Below are positions 16,626-25,586 of a stretch of DNA of 39,808 bases, piece by piece. This stretch comes from Desulfobacterales bacterium. Its GTDB lineage: Bacteria > Desulfobacterota > Desulfobacteria > Desulfobacterales > JAIPEE01. Each line of letters opens with the position of its first letter. Positions within the stretch are counted from its first letter, which is position 1. The stretch covers positions 1 through 39,808 of the forward strand of contig JAIPEE010000035.1 in NCBI GenBank assembly GCA_021737275.1. The letters run 5' to 3'. A program made the translations under genes and the position numbers. Below the pieces are notes generated by a model. It saw nothing but the letters and a program-made list of their open reading frames with translations, did no database searches and was not told the origin of the DNA.

Positions 16626-18773
16626 ATGTCTCTTAAGAGAATATTAAATCCTGAATCAGTAGCAATTGTTGGTGCATCAAAGGATGAAACCAAGCGGGGG
16701 TTTCAGGCCATCAGAAGATTGCTTGAAGAAAAATACGAGGGGCAGATCTTTCCGGTTAATCCGAAGGAGTCTCGGATTTTAGGTCTTAAATGCTATGCAG
16801 CAATCACAGATATTAAAGATAATGTAGACCTCGCCTATATTACGACCCCGGCCAAAACACTTCCCACGATATTGAAGGCGTGTGGTGAAAAGGGTGTTGC
16901 CGGTGTTATTGTTATTGCCGGTGGGTTTGGGGAGACCGGTTCAGAGGGAAAAGAACGGGAAAAAAAGTTAATTGAAGAAGCCCGAAAGAATAATGTCAGA
17001 CTAATCGGACCGAATACTTCGGGTATGATTAATGTCCATGAAAAACTGAATCTTGTTGGTTTTCGTGAGCCGCCCAGGGGGAACATCGCTTTGCTCTGCC
17101 AGAGCGGCAATATGGCGCTGACACTGATGACTGAGGCAAGTGTCAAGAGCTTTCAGGGATATACCTATTATATCGGTGTCGGAAATGAAGCGGACATAAG
17201 GTTTCATGAATACCTTGATTTTTTCAGCCAGGATGAAAAGACAAAAGCAATTCTCATGTATGTTGAAGGCATGAGGGATGGCCGCCGATTTCTTCAGCAG
17301 GCCTACAAGACAACCAGAGAAAAACCGATTATTCTGCTTAAAAGCGGGCGCACGACCACCGGCAAAAAGTCAGCAGGCTCACATACCGGGGCATTGGCCG
17401 GCATATCTGAAGTAGCAAAAACAGCTTTTAAAAGGGCCGGTATTATTGTTATTGAAAATCCTGATGAACTTTTCTCTGCGGCAGAGACGCTGGCCAATCT
17501 TCCGCCAATCAAAAACAATAAGGTTGCCATTCTGGCAGACGGCGGCGGGCATGCGACCATTGCCGCAGATATATTGAGTGATCTGGGCGTAGAAATTCCA
17601 CGGCTAAGTGAGCATACACAAAACAAATTAAGACAGATTCTTCCTGAGGCCGCTTCCGTCAGAAATCCTGTTGATGTGGCCGGCGGAACAGATTCGGATC
17701 CATCCGTATTTGCTTATTGTGCCAAGGCTATTCTTAAGGATTCGGATATAGGCGGACTTCTCATTGTTGGTCTTTTCGGTGGTTACAGTATCCGTTTTGC
17801 AAAAAGCCTTGAGCTTATGGAAGAGGATGCTGCACATATGATGGGTAAACTGGTTCGTGATGGCAAAAAGCCTATTGTGCTGCATAGTCTATACAGCAGC
17901 GCCAAACCGCATTCTTTAAACCTGATGCGGTATTATAAAATACCGGTCTATGATGCCCTGAATGTGGCGTGTAAAAGTATCAGCGTTCTGGCAGAATACG
18001 GTAATTATTTGAGGCGGTATAAAGAAAAAGCGAATTTTGTTTTAAAATGGGGATCCAAAAGCAAACCTGAGGGCAAAGATATTATTAAAAATGCCATTAG
18101 GGAGAACCGGCGGGTATTGCTGGAAACGGAGGCCAAGCGCCTGCTCCAGATTCATGGCGCACCCATAAATAAAGAGATCCTGGCGACTACAGCAGGCGAG
18201 GCTGCCGCTTTTGCAGAAAAAATCGGGAAAGATGTTGTGTTGAAAATCGTATCTCCTGATATCCTCCACAAGAGCGATAGCGGGGGTGTCAGGTTGCATC
18301 TCAGAAAGAAGAAAGATATTGAGCGCGCTTTTAAAGAAATAGTTCAAAATGCACGGAAATATAGCCCGGGTGCAGATATCAGGGGCGTACTTGTAGCGCC
18401 CATGGCAGAAGATGGTGTGGAGGTCATTATCGGCACAAAAAATGATGCACAGTTCGGCCCTGTCATTATGTTCGGCCTGGGCGGAATTATGGTAGAAATC
18501 CTGAAGGATGTCTCTTTCCGGGTTTTGCCGATATCAACATCAGCAGCAAAATATATGATTGAAGAGATTCGATCTTCGAGTTTGCTCAATGGTTTTAGAG
18601 GAATTCCGCCCTGTGATAAAAAAACACTACGCCGATTACTTTCGATTTGTTCTGATCTGATTGAATCCTATCCGGAGATTGAGGAGATGGATCTGAACCC
18701 ATTAATTTTACATGAAGAGGGGTTAAGCCTTGTTGACGCGCGCATAATTCTGAAAGAAAATATACCAAAATAA
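16626..18773 (+). CDS. Acetate/acyl--CoA ligase (ADP-forming), fused alpha-beta
   Basis: 715 residues. The order is a CoA-binding Rossmann domain (ILNPESVAIVGAS, 6-18), succinyl-CoA-synthetase-like domains with the phosphorylated His253 in AGSHTGALAG, and a C-terminal ATP-grasp half (ETEAKRLLQIHGAPI, VVLKIVSPDILHKSDSGGV, GLGGIMVEILKDVSFRVLP). This fused alpha-beta form is common in anaerobes. It interconverts acyl-CoA + ADP + Pi with acid + CoA + ATP, so it can conserve energy from thioesters or activate acids. AAGGAG lies 5 bases before the ATG. The neighbouring hydratase fits a shared acyl-CoA pathway. The acyl specificity cannot be read. Confidence 0.93.
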   Translation: MSLKRILNPESVAIVGASKDETKRGFQAIRRLLEEKYEGQIFPVNPKESRILGLKCYAAITDIKDNVDLAYITTPAKTLPTILKACGEKGVAGVIVIAGGFGETGSEGKEREKKLIEEARKNNVRLIGPNTSGMINVHEKLNLVGFREPPRGNIALLCQSGNMALTLMTEASVKSFQGYTYYIGVGNEADIRFHEYLDFFSQDEKTKAILMYVEGMRDGRRFLQQAYKTTREKPIILLKSGRTTTGKKSAGSHTGALAGISEVAKTAFKRAGIIVIENPDELFSAAETLANLPPIKNNKVAILADGGGHATIAADILSDLGVEIPRLSEHTQNKLRQILPEAASVRNPVDVAGGTDSDPSVFAYCAKAILKDSDIGGLLIVGLFGGYSIRFAKSLELMEEDAAHMMGKLVRDGKKPIVLHSLYSSAKPHSLNLMRYYKIPVYDALNVACKSISVLAEYGNYLRRYKEKANFVLKWGSKSKPEGKDIIKNAIRENRRVLLETEAKRLLQIHGAPINKEILATTAGEAAAFAEKIGKDVVLKIVSPDILHKSDSGGVRLHLRKKKDIERAFKEIVQNARKYSPGADIRGVLVAPMAEDGVEVIIGTKNDAQFGPVIMFGLGGIMVEILKDVSFRVLPISTSAAKYMIEEIRSSSLLNGFRGIPPCDKKTLRRLLSICSDLIESYPEIEEMDLNPLILHEEGLSLVDARIILKENIPK

Positions 18774-18832
18774 AATAGTATAAAAAAAATAAACAGCTAA
18801 ACGTTTTACTATAAGATATTTTTGAAGTGGCT

Positions 18833-20374
18833 TTACTGTTGATTCATCACCAGAAGCGGTGCATGATTGGACGTAAAATAGGGTGGATCATTGGTCATAA
18901 TTTTTTTTATGGATACATCCTTTGTGAATTCCTTTGACAGAAAATGCCTTACGATGTTTCTATCCCATCCCAATGGGTGTTTGAATTCCCTGTAAAGTGA
19001 AAGATCACCATCATAAAATGAGAGTGTATCAAGTTTTTTTGCCTCTTCGCTGTAGGCGGGAAGATTGAAAATCGCCAAATTAAGAAAATTGATAGCACCG
19101 GCATGTCTGCGTGTGAAAGTGAGTGTTTTTCTTGCAGCATTCAGATCTTCAGGCGGTGTGCCGAACAGAAGATATATATAGGTAGCGATGCCCTCTTTCT
19201 TCAAGGTTTTCAGAACAGTTGATGTTGTCTCAAGGTTAGTTCCCTTGTTTAGGTGGTCCAGTACATTCTGATCACCCGATTCAACGCCCAGTTTAAGCAT
19301 GATACATCCGGAAGCCTTAAGCCCTCTGATAAAATCAGGATCAGCCAGATGTTTTGTAATTCTGACAAATCCATACCAGGGAGTGCCTGGCGGGTTCTCA
19401 ATCAGATGTTTTAAAAAGCGGGGAGAAATTGCATTATCCAGAAAATGGATTAACCGGGGATTGCTCTCTTTAACCTGATAGAGAAGATCGTCGGAAAACT
19501 TTTTTAATTCAACAGGATGATAGCCACTCTTTTCTGATTTTTCCGGGCAGAATGCACATTTTTGCCAGTAACATCCCATGGCAGTAATGTGCGGCAGGAT
19601 TACGCCCGGTGATAAATATCTGCTGAACTTAAATTCAGAATAATCAAAGTCTGATAAAGAAGGCTTTTCATGGCATTCTTTTCCACATAAGGCAAGCAGC
19701 GCTTGTTCGCCCGGGCCGGAAAAGAGATTATCGACAAGGCCTTTAAACGGGTTGGAAAATCCCGGAATATTTATCCATGACGTAATCAGACCACCACCTG
19801 CAACAATTTTTATTTTCGGAAAATGTTTTTTAATGAATCCGGCCATGGCAAAGGCACAAATTGCCTGGCTCATGAAGTTAACTGAAAGCCCAATGATATC
19901 CGGTCGGATTTTCATCAGCAGTTCTTCAAGGCGATGTTTGAAAAATAGATAAAAAGGATTTGTTTCATGATTTTCAGCTGCTTCCAACAGATCCCTGCTG
20001 CGGATAGGAGAACGTTTTGTGTCGCCATAGTTGGATAGAGAAAGCATTACTTCAGCACTACGTCCTGCAAGCGAAAGTACCCGGTTAATATCGATGACAA
20101 CTCTTTTATACCTGTCCATGTTGGAGAAGGTTTTTAATGATTTGAACGCATCAAGATTAACCGTTAAATTTTTAACAGCTCTGCGGGACCATGTATCATT
20201 GCCCTTATATGGTTTTTTCAGGAGGTATAAGAGTCCTTCAATGTTTGCATCAAAAACAGTGCATGAGATACCACTGTTTTTTAGTGCCCGGGCCAGTTTG
20301 GCAATACCGGCAGGTGCTTCACCGGGTTTTGCTACCGGCGGATTTATGAGCAGGATGGATTTTACTGCTCCCAT
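18833..20374 (-). CDS. B12-binding-domain radical SAM protein
   Basis: 513 residues. The N-terminal cobalamin-binding-like region (INPPVAKPGEAPAGIAKLARAL, DIIGLSVNFMSQAICA, IKIVAGGGLITSW) lacks the DxHxxG base-off histidine. The radical-SAM core follows with cluster cysteines C268, C273 and C276 (CYWQKCAFC, spacing Cx4Cx2C as in many B12-rSAM proteins). Downstream are LIHFLDNAIS and CIMLKLGVESGDQNVL. The reaction is unknown; members methylate or rearrange diverse products. The start GAGG-CAAA-ATG lies inside the end of the upstream dus gene, with a 13-base overlap, so the two are co-translated. Confidence 0.87.
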   Translation of the reverse strand: MGAVKSILLINPPVAKPGEAPAGIAKLARALKNSGISCTVFDANIEGLLYLLKKPYKGNDTWSRRAVKNLTVNLDAFKSLKTFSNMDRYKRVVIDINRVLSLAGRSAEVMLSLSNYGDTKRSPIRSRDLLEAAENHETNPFYLFFKHRLEELLMKIRPDIIGLSVNFMSQAICAFAMAGFIKKHFPKIKIVAGGGLITSWINIPGFSNPFKGLVDNLFSGPGEQALLALCGKECHEKPSLSDFDYSEFKFSRYLSPGVILPHITAMGCYWQKCAFCPEKSEKSGYHPVELKKFSDDLLYQVKESNPRLIHFLDNAISPRFLKHLIENPPGTPWYGFVRITKHLADPDFIRGLKASGCIMLKLGVESGDQNVLDHLNKGTNLETTSTVLKTLKKEGIATYIYLLFGTPPEDLNAARKTLTFTRRHAGAINFLNLAIFNLPAYSEEAKKLDTLSFYDGDLSLYREFKHPLGWDRNIVRHFLSKEFTKDVSIKKIMTNDPPYFTSNHAPLLVMNQQ

Positions 20375-21345
20375 TTTGCCTCATTATCAAAAAATTGATT
20401 CACAAGATCCAGATACTGATCCGGGCTAGTGGACTTTTTAATACGTTTCATGGTTTTCTTAAATTCATCAAACGGCAGTGAAAAGTAACGCCAGATCCCT
20501 TTCATTTTATTCAACAGGTGTGACGGACCATCCAGCATAATCCTGTATTGCTGAAACAGTTCTGTGTGAAACTGTTTCAGCATCTCAATTTTTTCCTGAT
20601 GATGATTTTGACCGGACTTTATTGTTGCCGGCAGAAATGGATTGGCAATACACCAGCGGCCGATCATCCACCTGTTAATATGGTTAAACCGTTCAGAAAG
20701 CCTTATAAAATCTTCATAGTTTCTTATATCTCCATTATAAACTATCGGGAGTTCTGTCATTTCAAGGCAGTGCTCAAAAGAATCTAAGTCTGTAGTACCG
20801 CTATAACGCTGCAGTCCCGTTCTCGGATGGATCATGAGCTCATCGATGTCATACTGGTTTAAACTTGGAATCAGCCGGAAAAGTTCATCCGGGCTTTTCC
20901 AACCCAGTCTTATTTTTATGGACATCGTTCCCTTCAGGGCAGGCACAGCTGTATCAAGAAATTCAAGAATCATATCCGTATGGGGCAGCATGCCGGAACC
21001 GCGCCTTTTTTTTGCAACCATTGGAAAGGGACAGCCCAGATTCCAGTTTACTGCTTTGTAGCCGATGTCATAAAGATAATTGGCAAGAAAAACGAAATCT
21101 TCGGCAGTCTTGCTCAGAATCTGAGGGATAACCGGCATGCCTGTGTTGTTTTCAGGCAGAACGTCTTTTACATAGTTACGTTTGATTTTGGTATCACTTT
21201 TACTAGATATGAATGGCGCCACTGCCACATCGAATCCGCCGAAATGTTCTGAAAAAACATTTCGAAAAACGTGGTCCGTAAAACCCTTAAGCGGAGCCAG
21301 ATATAATTTGTGTCGATGTTGAATCAGATTCCGTTCTTCAGCCAT
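20362..21345 (-). CDS. tRNA-dihydrouridine synthase family protein
   Basis: 327 residues of FMN-binding TIM barrel. LAPLKGFTDHVFRNVF replaces the usual LAPMxGVTD start. The catalytic Cys105 is in NWNLGCPFPMVAKKRRGSGML, with IKIRLGW and MIHPRTGLQRYSG further on. It should reduce uridine in the tRNA D-loop. The C-terminal helical domain is present. The SD is weak (AGAAG). It is the first gene of an operon with the B12-radical SAM protein, an association I cannot explain by known biochemistry. Confidence 0.88.
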   Translation of the reverse strand: MAEERNLIQHRHKLYLAPLKGFTDHVFRNVFSEHFGGFDVAVAPFISSKSDTKIKRNYVKDVLPENNTGMPVIPQILSKTAEDFVFLANYLYDIGYKAVNWNLGCPFPMVAKKRRGSGMLPHTDMILEFLDTAVPALKGTMSIKIRLGWKSPDELFRLIPSLNQYDIDELMIHPRTGLQRYSGTTDLDSFEHCLEMTELPIVYNGDIRNYEDFIRLSERFNHINRWMIGRWCIANPFLPATIKSGQNHHQEKIEMLKQFHTELFQQYRIMLDGPSHLLNKMKGIWRYFSLPFDEFKKTMKRIKKSTSPDQYLDLVNQFFDNEAKWEQ

Positions 21346-21531
21346 AAAGCACTTCTAATTTCATATTAAATTCAAAAGTATTTCCGATAACATGAACCAA
21401 AGAATAAAGCAAAAAATGATGCAAAACTTATAGCCGGCAGATTATTTTACCGAACGGTGCCGGATAGTATGGATTTTAAGATATCAAAATTGTGAATCAA
21501 TTATTTATAATATTTTTAACTAATAAAAGGG

Positions 21532-21561
21532 TTGACTTTAACCCTCATTATTGCATAAAAT
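21532..21561 (+). promoter_or_regulatory. Likely sigma-70 promoter of the outer-membrane protein gene
   Basis: TTGACT at 21532-21537 and TAAAAT at 21556-21561 with an 18-base spacer. The -35 lies in the loop of AGGGTT/AACCCT. The leader would be about 65-70 bases. Confidence 0.5.
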
Positions 21562-21635
21562 TTTTCAGCTTACCTTTTACCTTAAATTACTAATAATAGA
21601 CAGCTGTATGGATCTATAACGCTGAAAGGAGAACA

Positions 21636-22532
21636 GTGTTGATTAAAAATATTGTAGAAATCGGTTTTGTATTAATGTTCTGTTTGTCTCTTTCATTAAC
21701 GGTTGTTTCTGCTGATGAAGATTTTTCCCCGGATCTTTTTCCGGAAGGTGAAGTTTCTCAGAAAGTTATTCCGAAAGCGGATGTTGTTAAACCGGTTTTG
21801 CCCAGGCATACCATACGGATTGGTTTTCAACTAAATAGTTTTTACTATGAAGAGCCGGGCCTTATGGATGAAGAGATTGATTTATATGGCTTCTATGGAA
21901 GTTATATTTATCATGGATCAAAAAGATGGATGCTTGAGGGTGATTTTAGCCTTATGGCCGGCGAAGGAGATTATGATGGGCAGACACAAAGGGGCAGACC
22001 TTTGCAGGCTGACACTGATGATAGTGTAGTGGAGTTGCGGGGGCTTGTTGGTTATGATCTTGTACCGGCGATAAATCATGTCATAACGCCTTATACAGGG
22101 CTGGGATACAGATTCTGGTATGATGAAATTGATGGTACCGGCGGGTATCAAAGAGAGAGATATACATGGTATCTGCCCATTGGTGTTCGTACTCACAGCC
22201 CGTTAGCCGGAAAATGGTTCTGGGGTATTGTTGCAGAATATGATCTGTTTCTAGAAGGAGAGCAGAAATCCTATTTAAGTGATGTTCATCCGGGGTATAA
22301 TGACCCTGTCAACAAACAGGATTCAGGCTATGGTTTAAAATTTTCTGTGCCGGTTAGTATGTATTTGCGGGCGGGTCAAAGCAGTATAACTTTAGAACCT
22401 TATTATGAATATTGGGATATTGATGATTCAGATATATCAGCGTGGACCTGGTATGGAACCATTGTTGCGTATGGTATCGAACCGGAAAACACAACTTCCG
22501 TTACAGGCCTGAGGATAACGTTCGACATTTAA
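21636..22532 (+). CDS. Putative outer-membrane beta-barrel protein, secreted
   Basis: 298 residues. An N-terminal signal peptide (hydrophobic core VLMFCLSLSLTVV, cleavage near VSA-DED) is followed by an acidic linker. Alternating amphipathic, aromatic-rich segments come next (IRIGFQLNSFYYEEPG, DLYGFYGSYIYHG, VELRGLVGYDLV, ITPYTGLGYRFWYD, SITLEPYYEYWDI), and the chain ends in a strand with a near-terminal aromatic (LRITFDI). This fits an OmpA-like/porin-type 8-10 strand barrel; no specific family is recognised. It starts GTG TTG, with AAAGGAG 4 or 7 bases upstream respectively, so either codon may initiate. It has its own promoter and terminator. Confidence 0.75.
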   Translation: MLIKNIVEIGFVLMFCLSLSLTVVSADEDFSPDLFPEGEVSQKVIPKADVVKPVLPRHTIRIGFQLNSFYYEEPGLMDEEIDLYGFYGSYIYHGSKRWMLEGDFSLMAGEGDYDGQTQRGRPLQADTDDSVVELRGLVGYDLVPAINHVITPYTGLGYRFWYDEIDGTGGYQRERYTWYLPIGVRTHSPLAGKWFWGIVAEYDLFLEGEQKSYLSDVHPGYNDPVNKQDSGYGLKFSVPVSMYLRAGQSSITLEPYYEYWDIDDSDISAWTWYGTIVAYGIEPENTTSVTGLRITFDI

Positions 22533-22560
22533 TTAAAATATTTGTAGAAATTAACAAAAG

Positions 22561-22596
22561 TCCTGAATTGAAATGTTATTTCGCTTCAGGATTTTT
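22561..22596 (+). terminator. Bidirectional terminator between OMP and ppiB
   Basis: TCCTGAA...TTCAGGA, with an inner GAAAT/ATTTC stem and a GTT loop, followed by TTTTTG on the plus strand and CTTTTG on the minus strand. It serves the convergent genes on both sides. Confidence 0.8.
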
Positions 22597-22610
22597 GTCG
22601 TTTTTGAGTT

Positions 22611-23108
22611 TTACTCTTCTACGATATCAGCCTTGATAATTTTAACCGGTTCTACCGGAACATCATCATGCATACCATTGCGTGATGTGGCAACACTTTT
22701 CATTTTATTGATAACGCCATGCCCTTTGGTAACCTTGCCGAATACGGCATATCCCCAGCCATTCATATCTTTTGCCGTATGGTTCAGAAAATCATTTTTC
22801 TTAACATTAATGAAAAATTGGGCTGTAGCACTGTGAGGATCTCCTGTGCGGGCCATTGCAACCGTATAGGCATCATTGGAAAGGCCGTTATCCGCTTCAT
22901 TTTCAATAGGCGCTTTCGGGGTTTTTTCCTTCATATCTTCAGTCATGCCGCCGCCCTGAATCATGAAGCCGTCTATAATTCTGTGGAAGATGGTTCCGTC
23001 ATAATGACCGCCTGCAACGTATTCAAGAAAGTTTGCTACGGTTTTCGGCGCTTTTTCTTCATCAAGTTCGAGGATAATTTCACCCATGCTGGTTTCAAGT
23101 TTTACCAT
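22611..23108 (-). CDS. ppiB: Cyclophilin-type peptidyl-prolyl cis-trans isomerase
   Basis: 165 residues, a compact cytosolic cyclophilin with no signal peptide. The active-site strand [13 protein letters not shown] (catalytic Arg) and the [18 protein letters not shown] substrate groove are intact, as is the [10 protein letters not shown] strand. The length matches E. coli PpiB. It catalyses proline isomerisation in protein folding. AAAGGA lies upstream of the ATG. It is convergent with the OMP gene and shares its terminator. It is the second intact isomerase in the window, besides the SlyD-like FKBP. Confidence 0.94.
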   Translation of the reverse strand: MVKLETSMGEIILELDEEKAPKTVANFLEYVAGGHYDGTIFHRIIDGFMIQGGGMTEDMKEKTPKAPIENEADNGLSNDAYTVAMARTGDPHSATAQFFINVKKNDFLNHTAKDMNGWGYAVFGKVTKGHGVINKMKSVATSRNGMHDDVPVEPVKIIKADIVEE

Positions 23109-23318
23109 AATAATTTTCCTTTCATATCAGGCTGTTAAGTAAAACAGAGGTTTTATTTTTTAAAATTATAGCGCCCATAAAGGACTGGGGTTTTATTTTC
23201 ACAGGATGGTATGATTGTCAAGGTATCACTGAAATATCAAATTTATAATATTCTAAAATATGTTGCTATGCCTGTTTTTAAGTGTTAGTGTGCCGGGCCT
23301 TTTATCGAAAAGGCAGTT

Positions 23319-23378
23319 ATGAAAATAAAAAATGTAAAGCTTTCAAATATTTACAGGAAGACAGGACAGTATTTTTAA
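23319..23378 (+). CDS. Short leader ORF, possibly the true 5' end of the DEAD-box helicase
   Basis: ATG at 23319 with AAAAGG 5 bases upstream begins a 19-codon frame (MKIKNVKLSNIYRKTGQYF) ending TTT TAA at 23373-23378. That stop overlaps the point where the helicase reading frame (one base further on) begins to show family similarity. A +1 slip of TTT on TTTTT would join both frames. It could be an uncoupled leader peptide, or the N-terminus of the helicase reached by frameshifting or hidden by a one-base error. Confidence 0.4.
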   Translation: MKIKNVKLSNIYRKTGQYF

Positions 23379-25083
23379 AAATTTAGGTTTATGTGAAGAG
23401 ATCATCAGCGCCGTTCAGAAAATCGGATTTGTTGAACCCACCCCAATTCAGAAAAAAGCAATCCCAAGCATTATAACCGGTAAAAAAGATATGGTTGGCC
23501 TTGCACAGACAGGGACAGGCAAGACAGCTGCATTCGGACTGCCTATGATTCAACTGATTGATTTTAATTCAACACAGACACAGGGCATTGTTATTTGCCC
23601 AACCCGTGAACTCTGCATTCAGATATCAGGCGACTTTGACAGCTACTGCCATTTCATAAAAAAAGCGAAGATTGTTTCAGTTTATGGCGGTGCCAGTATT
23701 ACCAATCAGATCAGACAGATTAAAAAGGGCGCCCAGATTATTATTGCCACACCTGGGCGTCTGCTTGACCTTATAAAAAGAAAGGTGGTTAAACTTTCTA
23801 ATGTTGGTTATGTGGTTCTTGATGAAGCTGATGAAATGCTCAATATGGGCTTCAAGGATGAACTTGACGGCATACTGGACAAGACTCCCAAAGATAAACG
23901 AACCTGGCTTTTTTCGGCCACCATGCCCGGAGAAGTGGCCAGAATTGCCCGCAATTATATGAACAACCCGGTTGAGATTACAGTTGGCAAGAAGAACAGC
24001 AGTGCCAGTAATATCAAGCACGTTAATTATATTATCCGTGAAAAAGACAGATATCAGGCATTAAAGCGCATTATTGATTATTATCCCGAAATTTTTGGTC
24101 TGATTTTTTGCCGCACCAGAAGAGATACCCAGCAGATTGCAGAAAAGCTGATGAAGGATGGTTATAATGCTGAAGCGCTTCACGGTGATCTTTCTCAATC
24201 CCAGCGCGATTATGTAATGAGGCGGTTTCGAGAAAAAAGCCTTCAGGTTCTTGTGGCTACCGACGTGGCGGCAAGGGGTCTTGATGTAAACGATATTACC
24301 CATGTTATAAACTATAATCTTCCAGACGAGTCGGAAGGCTATACGCATCGTTGCGGACGAACTGCAAGAGCCGGCAAGTCCGGTATCTCCATTGCGTTGA
24401 CAAATTTAAGAGAAAAAAGAAAACTGTCGGAAGTGGAAAGAAAAGCCGGAATCAAGTTTGAGTATGCAAAAGTGCCGGATGGATATGCCATATGTGAAAA
24501 TCAGCTGTATGCCATGGTCGAAAAGCTTGTAAATGTTGAGGTTAAGCATGAAGAGATTGGAAAATTCCTTGACCCTGTCTATAACACACTGGCTGAGCTC
24601 ACCAAAGAAGAGTTGATCCAGCGGTTTGTATCCATTGAGTTCAACCGGTTTCTTAACTATTATAAGAATTCGAATGATATTAATGCAACCGTCAGGAAAA
24701 AAGAACCTGCACCAATGGTAAGAAAACAGGAGCGTAAAAGATCTTCCGGTAAAAAAATACAGTTGAATGACGGCGAAACAAAACGATTTTTTATTAATGT
24801 CGGCAAGCTGGACAATATCAATGCCGGTGCTATTATCAGGCTTGTTTGTGAGAAGTCACATATTTCCGCCGGTGAGATCGGCAAAATAGAGATTTTAAGG
24901 GAATTTTCCTTTTTCAATGTAGCGGAAAATGTTGAAAAGCAAGTATCGAAGTCTCTCAAGGGCGCTAAATTGGACGGACGGTCAGTGATTGTGCAACTGG
25001 CTGATAAGGAAAAAGCGACAATTGATGATAAGCCAAAGTTCAGTAAAAAGTTTAAATCAAAAGCTAAAAGAAAAAAACGATAG
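23371..25083 (+). CDS. DEAD-box ATP-dependent RNA helicase with DbpA-type RNA-binding tail
   Basis: All helicase motifs are present: Q motif GFVEPTPIQ (upstream of any ATG), AQTGTGKT, PTREL, TPGRLLD, DEAD, SAT, ATDVAARGLDV and HRCGRTARAG. A C-terminal DbpA-like RNA-binding domain follows (RFFINVGKLDNINAG, GKIEILREFSFF, KGAKLDGRSVIVQ) and then a Lys-rich tail. The class is CshA/DeaD, acting in ribosome assembly and RNA decay. The first canonical in-frame ATG (23491) would delete the Q motif, so it cannot be the real start. I give 23371, a possible ATT start (ATT TTT AAA AAT TTA GGT), as the left edge of family similarity; the alternative is entry from the 23319 ATG by +1 frameshift. The gene ends at a good terminator. 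Confidence 0.85.
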   Translation: MFKNLGLCEEIISAVQKIGFVEPTPIQKKAIPSIITGKKDMVGLAQTGTGKTAAFGLPMIQLIDFNSTQTQGIVICPTRELCIQISGDFDSYCHFIKKAKIVSVYGGASITNQIRQIKKGAQIIIATPGRLLDLIKRKVVKLSNVGYVVLDEADEMLNMGFKDELDGILDKTPKDKRTWLFSATMPGEVARIARNYMNNPVEITVGKKNSSASNIKHVNYIIREKDRYQALKRIIDYYPEIFGLIFCRTRRDTQQIAEKLMKDGYNAEALHGDLSQSQRDYVMRRFREKSLQVLVATDVAARGLDVNDITHVINYNLPDESEGYTHRCGRTARAGKSGISIALTNLREKRKLSEVERKAGIKFEYAKVPDGYAICENQLYAMVEKLVNVEVKHEEIGKFLDPVYNTLAELTKEELIQRFVSIEFNRFLNYYKNSNDINATVRKKEPAPMVRKQERKRSSGKKIQLNDGETKRFFINVGKLDNINAGAIIRLVCEKSHISAGEIGKIEILREFSFFNVAENVEKQVSKSLKGAKLDGRSVIVQLADKEKATIDDKPKFSKKFKSKAKRKKR

Positions 25084-25109
25084 AAAATTTTTAAAAAGAT
25101 ACCAAAAAA

Positions 25110-25142
25110 GGGGCGGGTAAACTATCCGCTCCCTCTTTTTTT
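25110..25142 (+). terminator. Terminator of the DEAD-box helicase gene
   Basis: GGGGCGG pairs with CCGCTCC (one G-T wobble) around a 9-base loop, followed by CTTTTTTT. It starts 27 bases after the stop. Confidence 0.75.
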
Positions 25143-25426
25143 ATCTTTCAGTGTATCATTCCAGGTTATTTTTTACATGGACATAAAAACAGGTAAGCGG
25201 TTTGATCCAAATGGATATGTTGTCCATGCAGGGAGAGTAACCCTTCTGCTTGTCAATATTCATAGTCAATGTTCGCATTAAGAGCGGTCCAGCACCTCCC
25301 TTCATAGAATTATTTCCATTTCCAACCGGCATAAGGGCCGGCCCCATTTCAGGGATAATCCTTTAAACGCCTGATTTTTAAAAAAACGAAATCAGGCTGA
25401 AACGCTTAATTTTCTGCTTTTTTTGT
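25143..25426. other. Gene-poor stretch between helicase terminator and the CNBD promoter
   Basis: A CCGGC/GCCGG hairpin lies near 25324-25340. A 63-codon minus-strand frame (25347-25156) is open but unsupported. Nothing else is recognised. Confidence 0.4.
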
Positions 25427-25455
25427 TTGACATGTATTTTCAGGCTTAATATAAT
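25427..25455 (+). promoter_or_regulatory. Perfect-consensus sigma-70 promoter
   Basis: TTGACA at 25427-25432 and TATAAT at 25450-25455 with the ideal 17-base spacer, an exact match to consensus. The start should be near 25462, leaving a leader of about 125 bases before the CNBD gene. Confidence 0.85.
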
Positions 25456-25500
25456 TTAGCAATTCATTCATAATATTCTTTCAGCATATCTCAAAATTTG

Positions 25501-25585
25501 AACCTGAACACCCCGTTGGCATTAATACCAGGTTAATTTTCAGAACTATAAAATGATTTTTTTATAACCTGTCAAAGGAGGTTAT
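25501..25585 (+). promoter_or_regulatory. Leader with four alternately pairing segments; candidate RNA switch
   Basis: Segment 1 AACCTG (25501-25506), segment 2 CAGGTTA (25529-25535), segment 3 ATAACCTG (25564-25571), segment 4 AGGTTAT (25579-25585). Pairing 1:2 plus 3:4 closes a hairpin that holds part of the SD AAAGGAGG (25574-25581) in its loop and 3' arm. Pairing 2:3 (7 bp) frees the SD. The two states exclude each other, as in riboswitches and attenuators. No known aptamer is recognised; the repeats could instead be DNA operator sites. Confidence 0.45.
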
Positions 25586-25586
25586 C

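Noticed and set aside
25156-25347. 63-codon minus-strand frame between the helicase and the CNBD gene
   Set aside because: No SD at a good distance (AAAGGA lies about 12 bases off), no recognised family, and no promoter seen; its glycine-rich start comes from a GC-rich hairpin region. Left out as a gene, though not fully excluded.
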